Below are positions 10,133 to 22,088 of a stretch of DNA of 64,000 nucleotides, piece after piece (positions within the stretch are counted from its first letter, which is position 1; every line of letters starts with the position of its first letter). The DNA comes from Taxawa tesnikishii (nom. ined.) (Eukaryota; Ascomycota; Dothideomycetes; Dothideales): the NCBI GenBank assembly GCA_030247885.1, contig JAPDRO010000003.1, positions 1,798,001-1,862,000 on the forward strand, given 5' to 3'. The notes below the pieces were generated by a model. That model was given only the letters and a program-made list of their open reading frames with translations, did no database searches and had not been told where the DNA came from. Made by a program: the position numbers and the translations under genes.

Positions 10133-12345
10133 CTAGAGAGCAGCCGGAGGCTGCGCGACCTGATGTCTTTGATCCAGATCGTCGTAGTCGAGGACGAATT
10201 GCCTCTGTAGCATAACGTCAGCGCCACGTTTCCAGAAGAATGAAAGAGACGACGCAGCACTCACCCTCTCCCTCCTCCAGTTCTCCGCATCGAAGAAGAC
10301 ATAAACGCCCTGCTCTGCTCTATCGGATATCCTCACGGGCTGCGGCATGGCAGCATCCTTCATCATCCACCTCCGCTGCTTGATATGCCACCTCCAGTCG
10401 CGCGAGTACAGCTCCGCTGCGGCATCCTCTTGGATCATGTCACGTGGGTTCTGGTAGAAGATGGCAAACAGCGTCTCGTCGGAGAATGCATTGAGACGGC
10501 TGCGGAGGGGTGGGACGTTGTTCACGATGTATGCGGACGGGATGTTGAAATCAGGGACCATGGGCCGGGCCGTGGGATCGCCAAAAGGGGAAGACCATGT
10601 CTGGAAGAGCGGGTCTTGGCTGCATGTTCGTGATATTAGCATAGCCGTCTGCACCGCATCGTAAAAGGACGTGACCCTGGAGACTCACCTGCTAAGCTCC
10701 AATCCTAGACCATCCAAGTCCATGCCGTAGACAAGCGGACTGCCGCTCGCCATCTTATGGCGCAGTCCCTCCAGTCCGAAACGCTGCGCCTCCGTCATGT
10801 CAGAAGCTTTCAACTCGCCCCCGAGCGCTTGCTGCGTCGTCGAGCGAGGGGAAGCAAGCGACGCCGAGTCCGTCCCTTGTACGCCGTTGGGCTGGCTCTG
10901 CGACAGAGACGGCAGCGGATTTGTACCGTCCCTTTGCGCGATCGTGAACTGCTGTGCGTTGCTCGGCGGGCCGCTCGGACTGCGATGCTGTTCTGTCGGC
11001 GATTGCACACCTGTAACACCTTCGTCTGTTAGTCATCTTCACGTCATGTTTCCCTCGAGTATCGGTTCGCGGGCAAGCAGAATCTCACCGTCCGTGCCAT
11101 CTGTGCCAGCCTGGCTCGGTACCGCAACTCCTTGTCCGTTCGTCTGGCCTGGCCTATCCGAGCCCGGGAACGCGCCCAAGCCTTGTCCTACACCTTGTCT
11201 GTTGCCATCACCATTAGGCAGGCCTCCTAGAGGTGGAAACTCCTCTTGCGTGTTGTTGGTCGGCCGTTGCACCGCGCTCTGTCCGTCATACTGACCCTCC
11301 AAGCTCGAACCGAACTGTGAACTGCTCTCCTGCTGAAGTCCTTGTTGCTGTTGCTGCAAAGGTTGGGTGGATGGTGCCCGTTGGGTGTTTTGGATGATGT
11401 TCTGGGGGCGCTGCAGGGATGCCGCTTGCGGCTGCTGTGCCTGTCTGAGCGCCGTGCTGTTCCAGGCTTGGGGAATGTTGTTCGGGATTTGGGACTGTTG
11501 GGGACCGCCTGACAGTGAGGGAAATTCACTTTCATTATCGTCAGCATTGGCGCCGAAGTCGTTAGCCCAAGCAGCATTATCCGTCTCGGTGTTGTTGCCC
11601 CATATCCTTTTGTTCTCGTCCTGGGAGAGTCTGCGAAACTTCTTCTTGCCCTTGGCCATGGTGGAAAGAACAAGAGGAATATGCAGTGATATGGATGTGT
11701 ACGCACGAGAGATCAAGCGGTGCTTGCGAGGAAGAGCCTCCTATAGCTTGGGCGAAATTGCCCAGCGTCGTATTTGTACGTGACGGCGGGTTTGACATGC
11801 CAGGTCCTCCTGCCATTTGAAAGCCCCAGCCTGTACCGCTCGTGCCTGCTGTTTGTGAGAACGTGACCGTATCAGTGATTGCCCTCTTTGCGTGCACGCG
11901 ATCGAACGCCAGGCGTTTGTCAACCGGATCTCGATTTACCTGGTTTGCCATTCTGTAATCGCTGCGATGCCAGCTGTGGATTTTGTCGCGCATTCGGTGC
12001 TGAGTTCTGGAACACGTTGCCGGCCATGGATCGGAGGGGTTGCGGTGCTGCACCTGGGCGTGAAGAGTTAGATTAGCTTGCTGTCGCAGCGAAGGGGTGA
12101 TGTGAGGACGGGGCTGCGGCGCCCGTGAAGGATGGCTCGGTAGCAAGGAAGTGGCGGTGTGAAGCTGCAGGTGTGCTGTTTTCTCTCAAAGCGCTGTATG
12201 GCGCTGTGTTGTCGAGCGCCGCTTGTGAATGACGGGCAAGAGCAAGATATGCAGGTACCAAGTGATGTTCAAGGCGAGCAGCAGCGTATGTTGTGTGACA
12301 GGCTTGAGGCCAGGAGCGAGAGGTTGACTTACCTGGACGGTTCAT
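10133..12345 (-). CDS. NOT2: Ccr4-Not complex subunit NOT2 (CNOT2)
   Basis: Seven exons: 12345-12333, 12053-11940, 11848-11707, 11528-11089, 11010-10689, 10619-10265, 10204-10133 (485 aa, frame intact). The N-terminus reads MNRPGAAPQPLRSMAG. The middle has the LDLSEFPSLSGG motif and a Gln/Pro-rich linker with EEFPPLGG. The C-terminal NOT box includes LVYGMDLDGLGLEL, SPFGD, DETLFAIFYQNPRD, AAAELYSRDWRWH, GVYVFFDAENWRRE and FVLDYDDLDQR. NOT2 scaffolds the deadenylase complex that shortens mRNA poly(A) tails. The first exon codes only four residues plus one base. The 178-nt fourth intron holds an ATG in strong context (11659) that is open into the next exon (see findings). Confidence 0.95.
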
Positions 12346-13064
12346 TGTTGCGACAGAGTGCGCGCGCGAGATGTTGGAGCTCAAAGTTTGGCAGCCGAAT
12401 CTTGTGTACGTTTACTGTCTGGCTGTATCACGAATGCGGCTCTGGCTGGCTCAGACTGGCTCTGGCTGTAGGTATCTGATTGTGGGGAATATTAAGCTTT
12501 CGCTATAGGGCTTAGTGTCCGCTTTGACCGCCGACATGTACAAGGGTCCACCAACCGCCTCCAAAGCACCCAGCAAGGGCCAAAACTTCGTGACATGAAT
12601 GAGAAACTCGCATGTGCATCTGGCAATGACTTCGAGGGTCCGTCGCGCTCACGTCAAAAGCAAAGCTTGTTGCTACCATGAATGAAGCATATCAGGCTCC
12701 ATGCCACGCCGTCGTCTTCGAAAACGGCACTTCCGTGTAGCATGGTAGTGGACGCACCTTGGGGTCATCAACCACCATCACTGATGAACACGAGTCATTC
12801 TGTTTGCACCAGCAATGAAGGTGGAAACGAAGGTGGAGATGAAGGTATAAACGTTATGCGAAGTATTTTCATTCGTCTTCTTGACAACAAAACATAGCGC
12901 TGTAGTTCTCCAAAGTAGTTGACCTCCTCATTTCATGCACCGCCTCATGTTGGGCGGGCAGCAGTACCACCGTAGTAGGCTTTTTGTCGCGCCAGGTATC
13001 AATATCCTCCCAAGTTCCCAGATTGCCCTATCCCAACTCTCTCGTTCACGCACCAGTAGCACGT
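12346..13064. other. Intergenic: NOT2 promoter and LEU1 3' region
   Basis: About 0.7 kb. No gene recognised. The 12346-12500 part is the 5' leader/promoter side of NOT2, and the 12900-13064 part lies just past the LEU1 stop. Confidence 0.5.
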
Positions 13065-15442
13065 TTACCACTCAAGCGGCTCATCCTTCTCCTCACCACG
13101 GTTCGTCTTCGGCACCGGCGCAGCAGGAACCTGTACCGGACCCTTACGGTCACGCTTGAGGTAACCGCTGCCGTCCAACCAAGGCGTGTCCTCAGTACGA
13201 CGGCGCTCGAACTTGGCGATCTTGTCGTCAAGCTGCATGGTAAGTCCGATGTCATCAAGGCCGTTGACCAAGCAGTGACGACGGAAACTCTCGACTTCGA
13301 ACGGTGCTAACTCGGTACCGTCAGCCTTCTTGATGGACTGGTTGACCAGGTCGACCTCGATCTCGCGGCCGGCAGAGGCTTCATCAAAGATGGCGGAGAG
13401 GGCGGCCTCATCTTCGATGCGGATGGGCAGCATGCCGTTCTTGAAGGTGTTGTTGAAGAAGATATCAGCGAAGGAGGGGGCGATGATGCACTTGATGCCA
13501 AAGTCAAGGAGGGCCCAGGGGGCGTGCTCGCGGGAGCTGCCGCAGCCGAAATTAGGGCCCTTGACGACCAAGATCTTGGCGTGGCGGAATGGCTCCTGGT
13601 TGAGCACGAAGTCGGGGTTGTCGGAGCCGTCGGACTCCTTGTACCGCCACTGGTTGAAGAGCGCAGTGCCAAGACCGGTACGCTTGATCGTCTTGAGAAA
13701 TTGCTTGGGGATGATGGCGTCGGTGTCGACGTTGGAGCGGTCCATGGGTGCTGCGATACCCTTGAGCTGAGTGAACTTGGGCATGCCGGTCGAAGTGGAT
13801 GGAGCACCAGTCGAGACGGTGTTACCCTGGGATGTCTCATCAAGGTCCATCGTCCTGATCAGATCGTCGTCGGTCTCAGGCTCATCAACTTGAGGGTCAA
13901 GCTCAACCTGGTTTGGCGCCTTGCCACTGACTTGCTGGAGGTTATCGACATTGCGCACATCGGCAAGTCTGCCTGCAAGAGCACAAGCCGCGGCCATAGC
14001 TGGAGACATCAGATGGGTACGACCACCTGCACCTTGGCGACCCTCGAAGTTGCGGTTGGAAGTACTGGCGCAGCGTTCTTTAGGGGAGAGAATGTCTGGG
14101 TTCATGCCAAGGCACATGGAGCAACCAGCCTCTCTCCACTCAAATCCAGCCTCAACGAAGATCTTGTCAAGGCCCTCCTTCTCGGCTTGCTGCTTGACAA
14201 GTCCAGAACCAGGAACGATCATTGCGCGCTTGAGGTTGGAAGCAACCTTCTTGCCTTCCACGATCTTTGCCGCTGTCCTCAAGTCCTCGATACGTGCGTT
14301 GGTGCAAGATCCGATGAAAACCTTGTCGAGAACAATATCCTGCATTGGCGTACCCGCCTCAAGACCCATGTATTCCAGCGCGCGCACGCAGGCCTTCTTC
14401 TTGTTTGGGTCCTCGAAATCGTTTGGGCCTGGAACCTTGCCGGTGATGGGAATAACGTCCTGCGGAGAAGTGCCCCAAGACACAGTCGGCTCAATATCCT
14501 TTGCGTCAATGAAGATCTCGATGTCGTAGCTCGCACCGTCGTCACTCTTCAAGCTCGACCAGTACGCAACAGCCTTCTTCCACTCCGGACTGTCGACCTT
14601 CGGCGCCAAAGGCTTGCCCTTGAGGTATTCGAATGTCGTCTGGTCCGGCGCAACCATACCAGCTCTTGCACCACCCTCAATGGACATGTTGCAAATGGAC
14701 ATTCTTGCTTCCATGCTAAGACCACGGATCGCAGATCCGCAGAACTCAATGACCGCTCCAGTACCGCCTGCAGTACCAATCTTGCCGATAACGTAGAGGA
14801 TGATATCCTTGCTGCTGACGCCTGGTGCGAGCTGGCCATCAACCTGCACCCTCATGTTCTTGCTCCTCTTGGTGATCAAGGTTTGTGTAGCGAGGACGTG
14901 CTCGACCTCACTGGTGCCGATGCCGAAGGCCAGCGCACCGAAAGCGCCATGGGTAGAAGTGTGACTGTCTCCGCAGACGACTGTGGTACCTGGGAGAGTG
15001 AAACCCTGTTCTGGGCCGATGATGTGCACGATTCCTTGCCGCTTGTCGCCGAGGCCGAAGTATGTAAGGTTGAAGGCTTTTACATTCTCCTCGAGGGTAA
15101 CGCATTGTGTTCTTGAGTCGTCTTCCTGGATGAATTGCGCGACGTTCTTGAAGTTCTTACGGGGAGTGGTGGGGACGTTCTGCCAGATGTTAAGATCTCA
15201 TACCCCCCACGCTCGTTCAGTTGCTTTGTACATACGTGATCTGTGGTGGCCAACGTGCAGTCTGGCCGTCTTACCTTGCGGCCTGCGTTTCTGAGGCCTT
15301 CGAAGGCTTGTGGAGAGGTGACCTCGTGAACGAGATGCCTGTCAATGTAGAGCAGGACTGTGCCGTCATCTTTCTCGTCGACGATGTGGTCCTGGAAGAC
15401 CTTGTCATAGAGGGTTCTCGGTCCTCTGACTACGCCGGGCAT
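13065..15442 (-). CDS. LEU1: 3-Isopropylmalate dehydratase (isopropylmalate isomerase), fused LeuC-LeuD form
   Basis: Two exons, 15442-15236 and 15179-13065, 773 aa, no frame break. The enzyme interconverts 2- and 3-isopropylmalate in leucine synthesis with a [4Fe-4S] cluster. The N-terminus starts [31 protein letters not shown] and [13 protein letters not shown] mark the aconitase fold. The cluster cysteines lie in FIGSCTNAR and [11 protein letters not shown]. The swivel (LeuD) domain begins near [19 protein letters not shown] and holds [13 protein letters not shown]. The linker between the halves is acidic. The length matches the fused fungal enzyme. An in-frame ATG 24 bases upstream is possible, but the MPGV start fits homologues better. 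Confidence 0.97.
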
Positions 15443-15812
15443 TTTTGTAGGATTGTTTACAATCAAGGAGAAGAGAAGGGGCTACGGATCGAGGGGAGTA
15501 GGGGAGATCAGAGAGGCACAGAAGAGGAGGAGAAGGATGCAATGGGTCAGGTGTACTGTAGCTGTGCTTGAAGATCTATATAGAGAGGCGGGCGTAATTC
15601 GATTCCCCTCCGCTATCGGACTCGAAATGGCTCTGACTGAATTTCGTAGAACAACTGACAAAGCAGTGCCATTCATTGGCTCACGAACCCCGCGTTCGTC
15701 ACCCGGTATCGCTGCGGAAGGCTGCAGAACCCGTCGCTTGCCGCCGTGGGGCAAATCATCGCATTCGAACAAAAAGAATTATACACCCTATACAAGATGT
15801 TGCTGTCATCAA
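15443..15812. other. LEU1 promoter region
   Basis: Upstream of LEU1 (-) and of the tRNA (+). A TATA-like TATATAG lies around 15578-15585. No leucine-responsive site could be identified with confidence. Confidence 0.45.
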
Positions 15813-15904
15813 GGCCCGCTGGCGCAATGGTAGCGCGTCAGATTCCAGTGTTTCTAGGACCAGGAACATCCTGAAGGTTACCCGTTCAAATCGGGTGTGG
15901 GTCA
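15813..15904 (+). tRNA. tRNA-Trp (CCA) with an intron
   Basis: The acceptor stem GGCCCGC (15813-15819) pairs with GTGGGTC (15897-15903), with two G-U pairs and discriminator A. The D-stem is GCGC/GCGC around AATGGTA. The anticodon loop TTCCAG places CCA at 15845-15847. The T-arm is ACCCG-TTCAAAT-CGGGT. A roughly 20-nt intron (about 15849-15868) sits one base 3' of the anticodon, the usual place for tRNA introns. The innermost pair of the anticodon stem looks like an A-C mismatch. Single-copy status cannot be judged. Confidence 0.87.
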
Positions 15905-16313
15905 TCGACTCGAATAAGGGTGCTCACGGCACCTACCTCTGTTTTTCTTTTTGTCCTGTTCTCCGTCTCATCTCCCAGACACGCCGCTGTACACCTAACA
16001 GGGTTTCCTTTTGCTTCGCCGTGCAGCTTCCTACCGGCTTTTCTTGTTTATTGTTCTGTTGTGCTAATGTTCAAGTGTGGAGAGTGACAGTAGACCTTAT
16101 GTGTACCGAACAGTATTGACAACTTGTATGTCTATCCAAGCAGTATATGGCATGGGCAAGCGAAGACGATCCTGTCTCAATCAAAAGGCACCAAAGACTA
16201 CGGCCTTGCTACAAATATTGTCCTGCTGGACGAGCGACTCTTCAATCTTTCGAAGAAGATGGGTAGTCTTCACAAGTAGTTCTGTACGACGTTAACGCAA
16301 TCGCGGCGGGGGC
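15905..16313. other. Intergenic, nothing recognised
   Basis: Between tRNA-Trp and the 3' end of the F-box gene. T-runs occur shortly after the tRNA (pol III termination likely near 15941-15952). No gene seen. Confidence 0.45.
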
Positions 16314-17198
16314 TCACGGCGGGATATGCTCACCTTCGAACTCGATGTAATAGCTGACAGCAACCTCCTCTTCTGCCGAGTATAGGATGGGGTTGTCCCG
16401 CCTCCACTTCCTCTCCCTGACCCTGAACTTGATCCCGACTGCATTGTTACTATTGTTCACCCATAGGATGCTTGGATCTTGTGTCAGGTCTTCGACCGAA
16501 CCCTCTTTCGAGCTTTGCGCACTTTTCCGGCCCGCACCAATCTGTCCAGCCAACCAATCTCTCCACACTCTGATAGTCCCATCGCTAACCTCCACGATGC
16601 TCATGAACAACCCTCTCCTAGGCCCAATCTTTACCAGGTTCGTCACCGCGCACAACTGGCTGAACAGCTCATGTGCATCTAGGCTGACCGTCTCGGCCAC
16701 AAGCTCACTCCCCGCACTCTGGTGCTGCGTGCTCTGACTTGCGGAACTCGGATGTGTCCTCGAGCCTGGTATATCACCGGCAGGATGCCTTCGTACAATA
16801 GTCGGCGACCCCGGCTCGCGGTCTGGCTCTTTCCTCGAGGGCCGGAAACGGGTGTACAGTTTCCCCATTGCACCGACCTCTCCGACTTGGTAGTTGCCAT
16901 CTGGATCGCAGGGCTCGAGGCTGTCGGACAGATTCGGCGTTCCTAGAGAGGTGCAGTACAGATGACCGGCGAAGAGCTTAGCGGATGGATGATAGCATTC
17001 GAGAATGAGAGTGTGGTCGCCTAGTCCAGCGGCGGTGGTCAGGCGGTGATGAAGAATACGGAGAGTCAAAGCGTGAAACCGCTTCGATACAGGGGTGAGA
17101 GCGAGAAGGGTGCTGGTTGGTAGTGGTTGCAGGATACTGTAGATAAGCTCATTAGGTAGGGCATTGATGCCGTTGCTGTAACTTTTTGATGACTCCAT
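16314..17198 (-). CDS. F-box domain protein
   Basis: Single-exon, 294 aa, ATG at 17198, stop at 16314. Residues about 12-55 read as an F-box: INALPNELIYSIL, then LTPVSKRFHALTLRILHHR. F-box proteins link substrates to SCF ubiquitin ligases through Skp1. The rest has no repeat domain (no WD40 or LRR). It includes a polar low-complexity stretch (about 120-165) and a C-terminal segment with the WRRDNPILYSAEEEVAVSYY motif seen in other fungal F-box proteins of unknown substrate. The DNA shows no break. Confidence 0.8.
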   Translation of the reverse strand: MESSKSYSNGINALPNELIYSILQPLPTSTLLALTPVSKRFHALTLRILHHRLTTAAGLGDHTLILECYHPSAKLFAGHLYCTSLGTPNLSDSLEPCDPDGNYQVGEVGAMGKLYTRFRPSRKEPDREPGSPTIVRRHPAGDIPGSRTHPSSASQSTQHQSAGSELVAETVSLDAHELFSQLCAVTNLVKIGPRRGLFMSIVEVSDGTIRVWRDWLAGQIGAGRKSAQSSKEGSVEDLTQDPSILWVNNSNNAVGIKFRVRERKWRRDNPILYSAEEEVAVSYYIEFEGEHIPP

Positions 17199-17483
17199 GC
17201 TGATATACTGTTGTTCTCGGATCTGACGAAACGACAGACGGAGTAGAATCGAGTTGTATCTTATCGGTGGAATGGATAATTGAGGACACCCACTTTAGGA
17301 AAGCACTCATGTGACGTCGCGACCGCGTTTGCCAAGAAATACTGGGCGATAAGGGCTTATCTGATCGTTTTGTCGCGTCCACGTTTGCCTTTGGAAAGCA
17401 CGTCCAGATGGACCCTCAAATACCGTAGTTCGATGTCGGAAAAGATGGCGCAAGGGTAGATTCACTCCAACGACGTGCCAAAC

Positions 17484-19114
17484 ATGCCAACCATGACGGG
17501 CTTTGTCAACAGCCGGTCGAGCACGCCGGTCCCTGGCCAGCCGCCGGTTAGGCCGAGCATGAATGAAAGCAGGCGAGCAGCATTACAAAAACTCAAAGTT
17601 TGGGTACCGCCAACAAGTCTCAGCCAAAACCAGCAAGTCCAAGATCGCCCTCAGACGCGCGGTCAGGCGGTTGCTGGGAATGTTCAGATTAAACGTGACG
17701 CCTACGACACCGATGTATCAACCTTGGACGACACCACTACGACCGTCACCGAGAGAGGTGCGGACGTTCCTCACCAACAGCAATCCTACCAACAGGAACG
17801 CTATGTTCGGCGCGAACGATTGCCGGACGGAAGCTACGAAGACGTCGAATATGTAGATGAATACGAGACCGGGTCCGGCAGTGAAGTTGAGGACGAAGAT
17901 GGCCATGATGAAGACGACCAGCATGGGACAGGTCAACTAGCTGACCCTGACCTCATGCATGCAATCGCCAACCCATCTCACAGTCCTACTTTCAATCAAG
18001 TCATGCAGAGCAAATTGCAAGCGGCTCCAAAATCATACCCATCTACGACATCCGGCGCACCAGAGCGTATAGCAAATCAAGGATATGGCGACTATGCTGG
18101 AAAGCACTACGCGGTTGATGATAGGAACTACAAGCAAGTTCATCCTCAGCAGTCACACTTCGCAGCACAAGGTCCTGTACCAGCTCAATTCCAGACCGCC
18201 CAGCCACAGCGTCAACAGTCGATTCCGTTCCGTCATGATCAGAACCAGAGTGCTGTAAAGCAACCTCCTCCCGCTAATGCGGCGATTGTTTTGCCAGATA
18301 TACCAAGAAATAGAGAGCAACGCCGACTCGAGGCAGAACACGCTCAAATGCAACCGGCCAACGCAAATTTGAATGCCGCGAAGCCCGCAAATACTACTCG
18401 TACGATACCTTCACGTGCGAGAGAGCCAGTCACAGTTGAGGTAGCCAAAACAATCGAGTCGCCAAAGGGGACTGTCATGTTACACCGCGCCAAGGGCGCG
18501 ACGAAGGCCCAAACCAACAAGCAAGCGCCAGAGCAGCTTGGAGCGATGACGGAAGTTGCTGATCGTGTCGGCAATGGCGAGTCTGGGGAGCACTTTGTAG
18601 AAACCCAAAACCCGATCCAAATGGAGCGAGCTGGTCAGCACCCTGCCTGGAACCCCGAGCAGCTTGAAGCTGACCAGCTTGATCACGACCCGGACGAACT
18701 GTTCCAGATGGATTACGCTACCCTTAAGAACGAGCCGTTCGACAACGACCCTCGACACCCCGGTTCAGTTCTCCCAGAAGAGTTGTTGAACGTCGACCTT
18801 CCGGAACGGCTTCAACATTTGGCTGAGCGCAGTGCCCAGGATCAGGCAATGTTTTTGCGAGCTTGAACCTGAATGAATGGGAAAGGGCTGGTGATTGGTT
18901 CTTCGATCAGTTTTCTGAGATCATGCAGAAGCTCAAGGCGGCTCGTCAACAGAAGCGTGAGCTTGAGCTTGATTTCGAAGCCGAGATCGAGAAGAGGCAC
19001 CAGGCGCTTGTTCGCAAACGTGAGGTGACAGATGAGGCCCTGAACGCCATGAAGAAGAGCGGCGGACAGGTACTTGCTGTTACGCCGAAAAAGAAGCAGA
19101 AGTGCAAGGGTTGA
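17484..19114 (+). CDS. ECM11-domain protein (extracellular mutant protein 11 family)
   Basis: Single-exon, about 543 aa; the first ATG is at 17484. The long N-terminal part is polar, Gln-rich and disordered. It has a short basic RRAALQKLKVW motif and an acidic YEDVEYVDEYETGS stretch. The C-terminal ~85 residues form the ECM11 domain: LNLNEWERAGDWFFDQF, then KLKAARQQKRELELDFE and an EIEKRHQAL coiled coil. The frame slips at the TTTTT run 18852-18856, one T short, exactly at the domain's start. In budding yeast Ecm11 is a meiotic synaptonemal-complex protein that is SUMOylated. The role in filamentous fungi is not established, so the function here is inferred from the domain alone. Confidence 0.75.
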
Positions 19115-19574
19115 TGCGCAACTCACGCTGCGAATGATCGATGGGGAAGTTGGCGATTGATTGCTTGTTGGCAATACCGTTGCCTTGATGGAATTTTGAA
19201 AGGCCGCGTGCATGGTTTGCTGGATAGAGTCTTTGTTGTGTCGTTTGCTGTTGCTGTTCTGCTGGTGGACGCTCTATACCCATTTTGCTTGGCCATTTGC
19301 TTGGGCTTCTTTTACGACGGGCTTTGCTTTTATCAGACGGCATGACAACTCACAATGATGTGGTTTAGTTCTCAAGGTTGTGATCAGGATGTTGTTCTTC
19401 GTACGAAAGATCGCACGGTGATGCTGCAATACACGCTTCCTCAGGAAAGGTGATATACAAATCCGCCAAGCAATTCGACCCGACTCCGTGTCTGTCACTT
19501 GCCTCAACTTTGCAATACGACGCTCCACGTCCACACTCACGTTGCCCCAATTACGGCAGAGGCGGTCATCATGA
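19115..19574. other. Intergenic: RBR ligase promoter
   Basis: About 0.46 kb between two + strand genes. No independent gene seen; the open frames here are short. Confidence 0.45.
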
Positions 19575-21646
19575 ATGCCCTCCGCCCCTTCCGATCTTAC
19601 ATTCCACCACAAAACTTCTCCGAGAGCGTCGCTTACAATGACGACTGTCTTCTCAGCTATCCCTATGCCCAAAGGCGGCCTCTTCGCTAGAAAGCCGGAC
19701 CTCTTCAGATCACCCTGGAGCACAACCGATGCACCGCTCTTCTTCGACCCAGACGCCACTGTTGTCGATCCTGAAGAGCCGGACCTTCGAGACCTTAACA
19801 CCGCCCTACGCGCCTTGACGGATATCTTTCCGGACGTCCAACCTGAGGTGTTTCGCGAGATGCTGTTGAGCCTGGGAGAAGAAAGCAGAGTAGCAGTAGT
19901 CACGGAACATCTGTTGAGGGACAAAGCTAAATGGGTACGGGGACGATACAGGAAGCCCGCAGGGCGGGAGCAAGAGTCCCAGCGTACAGCTGGAAGTAAG
20001 AGCACCGCCAAGGAGGTGGAGCAAGGCCACGCATACACTCTACCGGTCGAGGAATCGTTCCGCAGCGAGTGCTATAGACAGGCTGTAAAGATGGCATTCT
20101 ACCAAGAGTTCAAATCCCTCAGTCACTCCACTATCAAGGCAGTCATGGCGGAACACAACTACTCTTACACGCAGGCTCGACCGACTCTCCAAGACCTGAC
20201 GTCCAAGTCGTGGAGAGCGGCGTTGTCAAACTTTTGGTACCGGAAGAAGTCGCCTACTTCCGAAGCGGACGTCCATCCTTTGATCATCTGGCAGCAGAAT
20301 CTCGCAGGTAGTGGAGAAGTGGTACCTTTCCTCAAGCCAACCAAAAGCCCGCAACTGAATCGTGAGCTTTACGACACGCTAATTGCGCCCTCGATTGCCA
20401 GGACGCGAGAAGAGCAGTACCGTTCTGATCTTGCTTTGGCGTTCCAGATCAACGACGCAGAAGCAGAAGAGGCGGAGGCATTGTACGACTGCGAATGTTG
20501 CTATACGCCCAGCGCATTCGAACAAACTTCTACCTGCAACGATGGCTGTCACTACATCTGCTTTCGCTGTATCCGCCATGCGGTCAATGAAGCGCTGTTC
20601 GGGCAGGGCTGGGCCCGCAACATTGATCTCGAGACTAGCTCCGTACGGTGTCTGGCGCCCACGCTTGAAGAATGCCATGGTTCTGTACCAGCGCCATTCG
20701 TTCAGCGAGCGTTGCTCGAGGAAAAAGACGGCGAGCACACGTGGCGCAAACTGCAGGATCGATCGGCCACCGAATGCTTGCTCAAGACGCAACTTCCGCT
20801 CTTGCGATGTCCTTTCTGTCCATACGCCGAAGTTGACGAATTGCCCACCCCGCGGTTCAAGTCTTTATCTGCCTTACAGGAGCAGCTACTGCGTATCACT
20901 CCTACGCCGTTCTTATCATTCATGCTACTTCTCCTCACGCCCTTCCTATATCCACTCATCCGTACCGTCTTCGCCATTTTTCTACCGCTTTCTCCCTTCC
21001 TTCCCCACCTCCACGCCTCCTACACGCGCATTGCTCACCGTCGCCGGGGCCTCAAATTCATCTGCCGCTCCCCTCTCTGCGCCCAGCGCTCCTGCCTCAA
21101 CTGCAGCACCACCTGGACGGACCCGCACAACTGCTCCAGCAACGCCAACACGCCTCTCCTATCACTGCGTCACGCCATCGAAGCCGCCACGACCTCGTCC
21201 ATCAAGCGCACCTGCCCAAAATGCCACCTGAGCTTCGTCAAGAGCAGCGGTTGCAACAAGCTCGTCTGCACCTGCGGCTACACCATGTGCTACGTGTGTC
21301 GCTCCGAGATCGGGAAGGAGGGGTATACGCACTTCTGCCAGCATTTCAGGGAGAGGGGAGGCAGGTGTGCCGAGTGTGATCGGTGCGACTTGTATGTTAC
21401 CGAGGACGAGGATGTGGTGCTGCGCAGGGCGGCCGAGAGGGCGGAGAAGGAGTGGATGGAGGTGGAGGGAAGGGAGTTGAGACTGAGGAAGGGGAAGCAA
21501 CCGGGCCCCAAGGGGAAGATGGGGAGGGAGTTGAGGGGTTGGGGCTGGATAAGGTGAGGGAAGAGGTGCTGATGGGCGCGCACGGGAAGAAGAGCTGGAG
21601 TTTGGACGAGGTATTGGATAAGGTTCTTGACTTGGTTTTGGCGTAG
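19575..21646 (+). CDS. RING-between-RING (RBR) E3 ubiquitin ligase, RNF216/TRIAD3-like
   Basis: About 690 aa, intronless. Start taken at 19575; the ATG at 19638 is an alternative. Residues about 75-115 (LNTALRALTDIFPDVQPEVF) look like a CUE ubiquitin-binding helix bundle. RING1 has CECC, CNDGCHYICFRCIRH and RCLAP spacing. The IBR has the CRSPLCAQRSCLNC form. RING2 reads CPKCHLSFVKSSGCNKLVC, whose last Cys is the likely thioester residue, followed by CGYTMCYVCRSEI and HFC. RBR ligases pass ubiquitin through a RING2 cysteine. Between RING1 and IBR is an unusual ~45-residue hydrophobic stretch (around FMLLLLTPFLYPLIRTVFA). One base seems lost at 21535-21544 near the C-terminus. Confidence 0.85.
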
Positions 21647-22088
21647 GCGTTGGGACTTGCGATGGGATGGATGCATGCGAAGATACCCTCTTGATTATCT
21701 GTTACGAGTCTCTCTTTCTACGTCTACAGCATCGTTTTGGAAATGGTGAATATTGTACGATCTGGCCACAACCATTCACATCGGCGGGCCGCTCGGAATC
21801 GAGGTCAAGGAGCGATCGCCATATAAAATGATTATTCTATTCATCCCTTCTGATCCGAGCGCTCGCACTTGCCTTTTTCTATTTTTCTTTCTCTTCCTCT
21901 CTAGGTCTCCCAATCTCCCATCGTACTCATTCTCACATGCCATGATACCGTCAGGTACCTCCGTCTCCCGTCCGTCGTGCAACTCAGCTCAGGATCCAAC
22001 CCACCACTCCCCACGAAACAAACCCGCCCGACGACCCCTCCACCCTCGGGCCCTTCCAAACCGAACCCGATTCCGCCAAGGTTCCATT
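21647..22088. other. Convergent 3' intergenic region
   Basis: Between the ends of the RBR gene (+) and GluRS (-). Pyrimidine-rich around 21870-21900. No gene seen. Confidence 0.5.

Noticed and set aside
13524-15116. 530-codon + strand open frame
   Set aside because: It lies wholly antisense to LEU1, whose motifs are unambiguous; long antisense frames are expected from GC-biased third positions.
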